A DNA stretch of 64,000 nucleotides from an uncultured Rhodopila sp. (GTDB taxonomy: Bacteria; Pseudomonadota; Alphaproteobacteria; Acetobacterales; Acetobacteraceae), in the NCBI GenBank assembly GCA_903851415.1, contig CAINOE010000006.1, positions 1 through 64,000 on the forward strand. The letters run 5' to 3'. Position 1 is the first letter of the stretch. Each line of letters starts with the position of its first letter. Below the pieces are notes generated by a model. The model worked only from the letters and a program-made list of their open reading frames with translations, was not told the DNA's origin and ran no database searches. The translations under genes and the position numbers were made by a program. Of this stretch, positions 61,151 to 64,000 are shown one piece after another.

Positions 61151-64000
61151 CCGGCTTCAACCTGTCCGCGCTGGCGGTGCGGGAACGCGCCGTCACCCTG
61201 TTCCTGATCGTCGCGGTCACGCTGGCGGGCATCTACGCCTTCCTCCAGCTCGGCCGCGCCGAGGACCCGTCCTTCACGATGAAGGTGATGTCGATCAGTG
61301 CCGTATGGCCCGGTGCCACGGCGCAGGAGATGCAGGACCTCGTGGCCGATCCGCTGGAAAAACGGATGCAGGAGCTGCGTTACTACGATCGCGTGGAGAC
61401 CTTCACCCGTCCGGGCCTGGCGCTGATGGCGCTGACGCTGAAAGACACGATGCCGCCGTCGCAGGTGCCGGATCAGTTCTATCAGGCCCGCAAGAAGCTG
61501 GGGGACGAGGCGCATAACCTGCCGCAGGGCGCGCTCGGGCCGTTCTTCAACGACGAATACAACGACGTCACCTTTGCCTTGTACGCCGTGGAGGCGCACG
61601 GCCTGCCGCCGCGGCTGCTGACCCGGGAGGCGGAGGCGCTGCGCCAGCGCCTTTTGCATGTCCCCGGGGTGCAGAAGGTCTCCATCCTGGGCGAACGGCC
61701 GGAGCGGATTTTCGTCAATTTCTCCTATCCGCGGCTGGCGATGCTCGGGGTTCAGCCGGGCGAGATCTTTGCCGCGTTGCAGCGGCAGAACGCCGTCACG
61801 CCCGCCGGGTCGATCGACACCAAGGGACCGCAGGTCTTCCTGCGGCTGGACGGCGCCTATAACGACATCCAGCAGATCCGCGACACGCCCATCGTGGCGG
61901 GCGGCAGAACGCTGAAGCTGTCCGAGATCGCGGAGGTGGAGCGCGGCTACGAAGACCCCGCCACCTTCCTGATCCGCCACAACGGCGAGCCGGCGATGCT
62001 GCTGGGCGTCGTCATGCAGGCGGGCTGGAACGGCCTCGACCTAGGCCGCGCGCTAGACGCCGAGGCGGCGCGGATCACCGCGGGGCTGCCGGCCGGCATC
62101 AGTTTCGCCAAGGTCAGCGACCAGGCGGTGAACATCCGCGGCTCGGTCGACGAGTTCATGCTGAAGTTCTTCGTCGCGCTGACCGTCGTCATGGTCGTCA
62201 GCCTGGCCACCCTGGGCTGGCGCGTCGGCATCGTGGTCGCCGCGACGGTGCCGCTGACCCTGGCGGCGGTGTTCGTCATCATGCTGTTCACCGGCCGCGC
62301 GTTCGACCGTGTCACGCTCGGCGCGCTGATCCTCGCGCTCGGGCTGCTGGTGGATGACGCGATCATCGCCATCGAGATCATGCTCGTCAGGCTGGAGGAG
62401 GGGCTGGAACGGACCAAGGCCGCCGCCTATGCCTGGAGCCACACCGCCGCGCCGATGCTGGCCGGCACGCTGGTCACCGCCATCGGGCTGATGCCAGTCG
62501 GCTTCGCGGCATCCTCGGCCGGGGAGTATGCCGGCAACATCTTCTGGATCGTCGGTTTCGCGCTGCTGACGTCCTGGTTTGTCGCGGTGGTGTTCACCCC
62601 GTATCTCGGGGTGAAACTGTTGCCGAACATCAAGCCCATCCCGGGCGGCCACGCGGCGATCTACTCCACGCCCCGCTATAACCGGTTCCGCAGCCTGGTG
62701 GCGCTGTCGGTGCGCCACAAGACGGTGGTGGTGCTGGCGGTCGTCGGCGCGTTCGTGCTCGCGGGCGCCGGCATGACCGTGGTCAAGCAGCAGTTCTTCC
62801 CCACCTCCGACCGTCCCGAATTGCTGGTCGAGGTGCAGATGCCGGAAGGCACCGGCATCGACATCACCAGCGCCGCCGCCGCCAAGGTCGAGACCTGGCT
62901 GCGGCAGCAGCCGGAAGCCACAATCGTGACGACCTATGTCGGCCAGGGCGCGGCCCGATTCTTCCTGGCGTACAATCCGGAGCTGCCCGACCCGTCCTTC
63001 GCCAAGATCGTCATCCTGACACCGGATGCGGATGCACGCGACCGCCTGAAGCTGCGGCTGCGCGAGCGCATTGCCGAGGGGCTGGCGCCGGAGGGGCGCG
63101 TGCGGGTGACCCAGTTGGTGTTCGGGCCGCCCTCGCCATTCCCGGTCGCCTTCCGGGTCATGGGTCCGGACCGCGATACGCTGCGCACGGTCGCCGCCCG
63201 GGTGCGCGACGTGATGCGGGCCAACCCGCATATGCGGGAGGTCAACGAAGACTGGTCCGAGCGCGTGCCCTCGGTCCATTTCGTGCTCGACCAGGATCGC
63301 CTGCGGCTGATTGGGCTGTCTTCGCAGGACGCCGCGCTCCAGTTGCAGTTCCTGCTGAGCGGCATCCCGCTGACCCAGGTGCGCGAGGACATCCGCACGG
63401 TGGAGGTGGTGGCGCGCGGCGCCGGGGAGGATGTGCGCGACCCGGCCAAGCTCGGCAACCTGACGCTGATCAGCGAGGACGGCCGCGCCATCCCGATCAG
63501 TCAAATCGGCCGCGCCGAGATACGCGCGGAAGAGCCGATACTGAAGCGGCGCGACAGGACGCCGACGATCACGGTGCAGGGGGATATCGACGAGTCGCTG
63601 CAGCCGCCGCAGGTCTCGACCGAGATCATCCAGGCGCTGCAGCCGATCGTGGCGGCGCTGCCGGAGGGGTATCGGATCGAGACGGGCGGGTCGATCGAGG
63701 AATCGGCAAAGGCGAATGCCGCGCTGCTGCCGGTGCTGCCGATGATGGTGGTGCTGACGCTGGCGGTGATCATCCTGCAGGTGCGGTCTTTCTCGGCGAT
63801 GATGATGGTGTTCCTGACCGCGCCGCTGGGCCTGATCGGTGCCGTGCCGGTACTGCTGCTGTTCCAGCAGCCGTTCGGGTTCAACGCCATCCTGGGTCTG
63901 ATCGGCCTGTCCGGCATCCTGATGCGCAACACGCTGATCCTGATGGGGCAGATCCGCACCAACCAGGCGGAGGGGCTCGACCCCTATCACGCGGTGGTGG
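61147..64000 (+). CDS. RND efflux pump, inner-membrane transporter (3' end beyond the window)
   Basis: About 951 codons of a Resistance-Nodulation-Division transporter (usual length about 1,020-1,050) are present. It starts MTGFNLSALAVRERAVTLFL. Helix 1 and the first porter domain (WPGATAQEMQDLVADPLEKR, VPGVQKVSILGE) are followed by the proton-relay helix with paired aspartates (LALGLLVDDAIIAIEIML). Helices 5-6, a second hydrophobic start (VVVLAVVGAFVLAGAGMTVV) and the second porter domain come next. The frame is cut in the late membrane part (GLIGLSGILMRNTLILMGQI). It probably exports small hydrophobic compounds by proton antiport. Its position divergent from the PKS suggests product export or self-protection. 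Confidence 0.95.
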   Translation, partial: MTGFNLSALAVRERAVTLFLIVAVTLAGIYAFLQLGRAEDPSFTMKVMSISAVWPGATAQEMQDLVADPLEKRMQELRYYDRVETFTRPGLALMALTLKDTMPPSQVPDQFYQARKKLGDEAHNLPQGALGPFFNDEYNDVTFALYAVEAHGLPPRLLTREAEALRQRLLHVPGVQKVSILGERPERIFVNFSYPRLAMLGVQPGEIFAALQRQNAVTPAGSIDTKGPQVFLRLDGAYNDIQQIRDTPIVAGGRTLKLSEIAEVERGYEDPATFLIRHNGEPAMLLGVVMQAGWNGLDLGRALDAEAARITAGLPAGISFAKVSDQAVNIRGSVDEFMLKFFVALTVVMVVSLATLGWRVGIVVAATVPLTLAAVFVIMLFTGRAFDRVTLGALILALGLLVDDAIIAIEIMLVRLEEGLERTKAAAYAWSHTAAPMLAGTLVTAIGLMPVGFAASSAGEYAGNIFWIVGFALLTSWFVAVVFTPYLGVKLLPNIKPIPGGHAAIYSTPRYNRFRSLVALSVRHKTVVVLAVVGAFVLAGAGMTVVKQQFFPTSDRPELLVEVQMPEGTGIDITSAAAAKVETWLRQQPEATIVTTYVGQGAARFFLAYNPELPDPSFAKIVILTPDADARDRLKLRLRERIAEGLAPEGRVRVTQLVFGPPSPFPVAFRVMGPDRDTLRTVAARVRDVMRANPHMREVNEDWSERVPSVHFVLDQDRLRLIGLSSQDAALQLQFLLSGIPLTQVREDIRTVEVVARGAGEDVRDPAKLGNLTLISEDGRAIPISQIGRAEIRAEEPILKRRDRTPTITVQGDIDESLQPPQVSTEIIQALQPIVAALPEGYRIETGGSIEESAKANAALLPVLPMMVVLTLAVIILQVRSFSAMMMVFLTAPLGLIGAVPVLLLFQQPFGFNAILGLIGLSGILMRNTLILMGQIRTNQAEGLDPYHAVV

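Noticed and set aside
61102..63990. Minus-strand frames of 292 and 645 codons
   Set aside because: Antisense to the RND pump; His/Gln/Arg-rich translations without any recognisable domain.

Overview
The window looks like chromosomal DNA from a GC-rich alphaproteobacterium, most likely of the Acetobacteraceae/Rhodospirillales type. The signs are groES-groEL behind CIRCE operators, a Usg-family gene, an imp-type (rhizobial-order) type VI secretion locus, a PEP-CTERM protein and dispersed 'GGCCATCCACGACT' inverted repeats. The lineage is an inference; no rRNA or tRNA gene is present.

Layout. 1-2.1 kb: groEL (cut by the left edge) and groES on the minus strand, with a good sigma70-type promoter and two CIRCE operators. 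2.2-7.6 kb: a Usg-family gene, a methyltransferase, a TPR-GT41 O-GlcNAc-transferase-like protein and a TIR/formylglycine-generating-enzyme-like fusion. 8.1-16.7 kb (minus): tssB-tssC-tssC2-tagJ-tssE-tssF-tssG, preceded by a tssA-like remnant. 17.1-26.2 kb (plus): tssH/clpV, two hcp genes, two transmembrane Ser/Thr kinases and an OmpA-like lipoprotein. No tssJ, tssK, tssL, tssM or vgrG is visible. 26.9-28.6 kb: a PEP-CTERM protein and a DUF3102 protein.

28.9-49.6 kb (plus): an unusual run of eleven tightly packed, mostly translationally coupled genes, nearly all with signal peptides, membrane anchors or a lipobox. They encode (i) four FG-GAP/ASPIC-UnbV (CRTAC-type) proteins, one carrying two complete modules; (ii) a membrane-anchored TPR-DUF1702 protein with a canonical EF-hand loop; (iii) a membrane protein that joins a four-histidine cytochrome-b-like domain to five CXXCH haem sites and TPRs; and (iv) five members of a family I do not recognise, defined by an N-terminal GPG motif and a C-terminal GSLPSGT...GDFNxxGFLDG motif. 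DUF2461 and haloalkane-dehalogenase-like genes follow.

51.2-59.9 kb (minus): an amidase and a 2,400-residue iterative polyketide synthase of enediyne (PKSE) type, with order KS-AT-ACP-KR-DH-PPTase followed by a fused double hot-dog thioesterase-like region. 60.1 kb to the right edge: a divergent RND efflux pair. UnbV and DUF1702 proteins are known companions of enediyne PKSs. I therefore infer that 28.9-64 kb is one specialised-metabolite locus: the PKS makes a polyene or enediyne-type chain, the envelope proteins with Ca2+ sites and haem carry out or support later oxidation, binding or protection, and the RND pump exports. This is the strongest candidate for an undescribed system here. Its product and the roles of the envelope proteins are not shown by the sequence.
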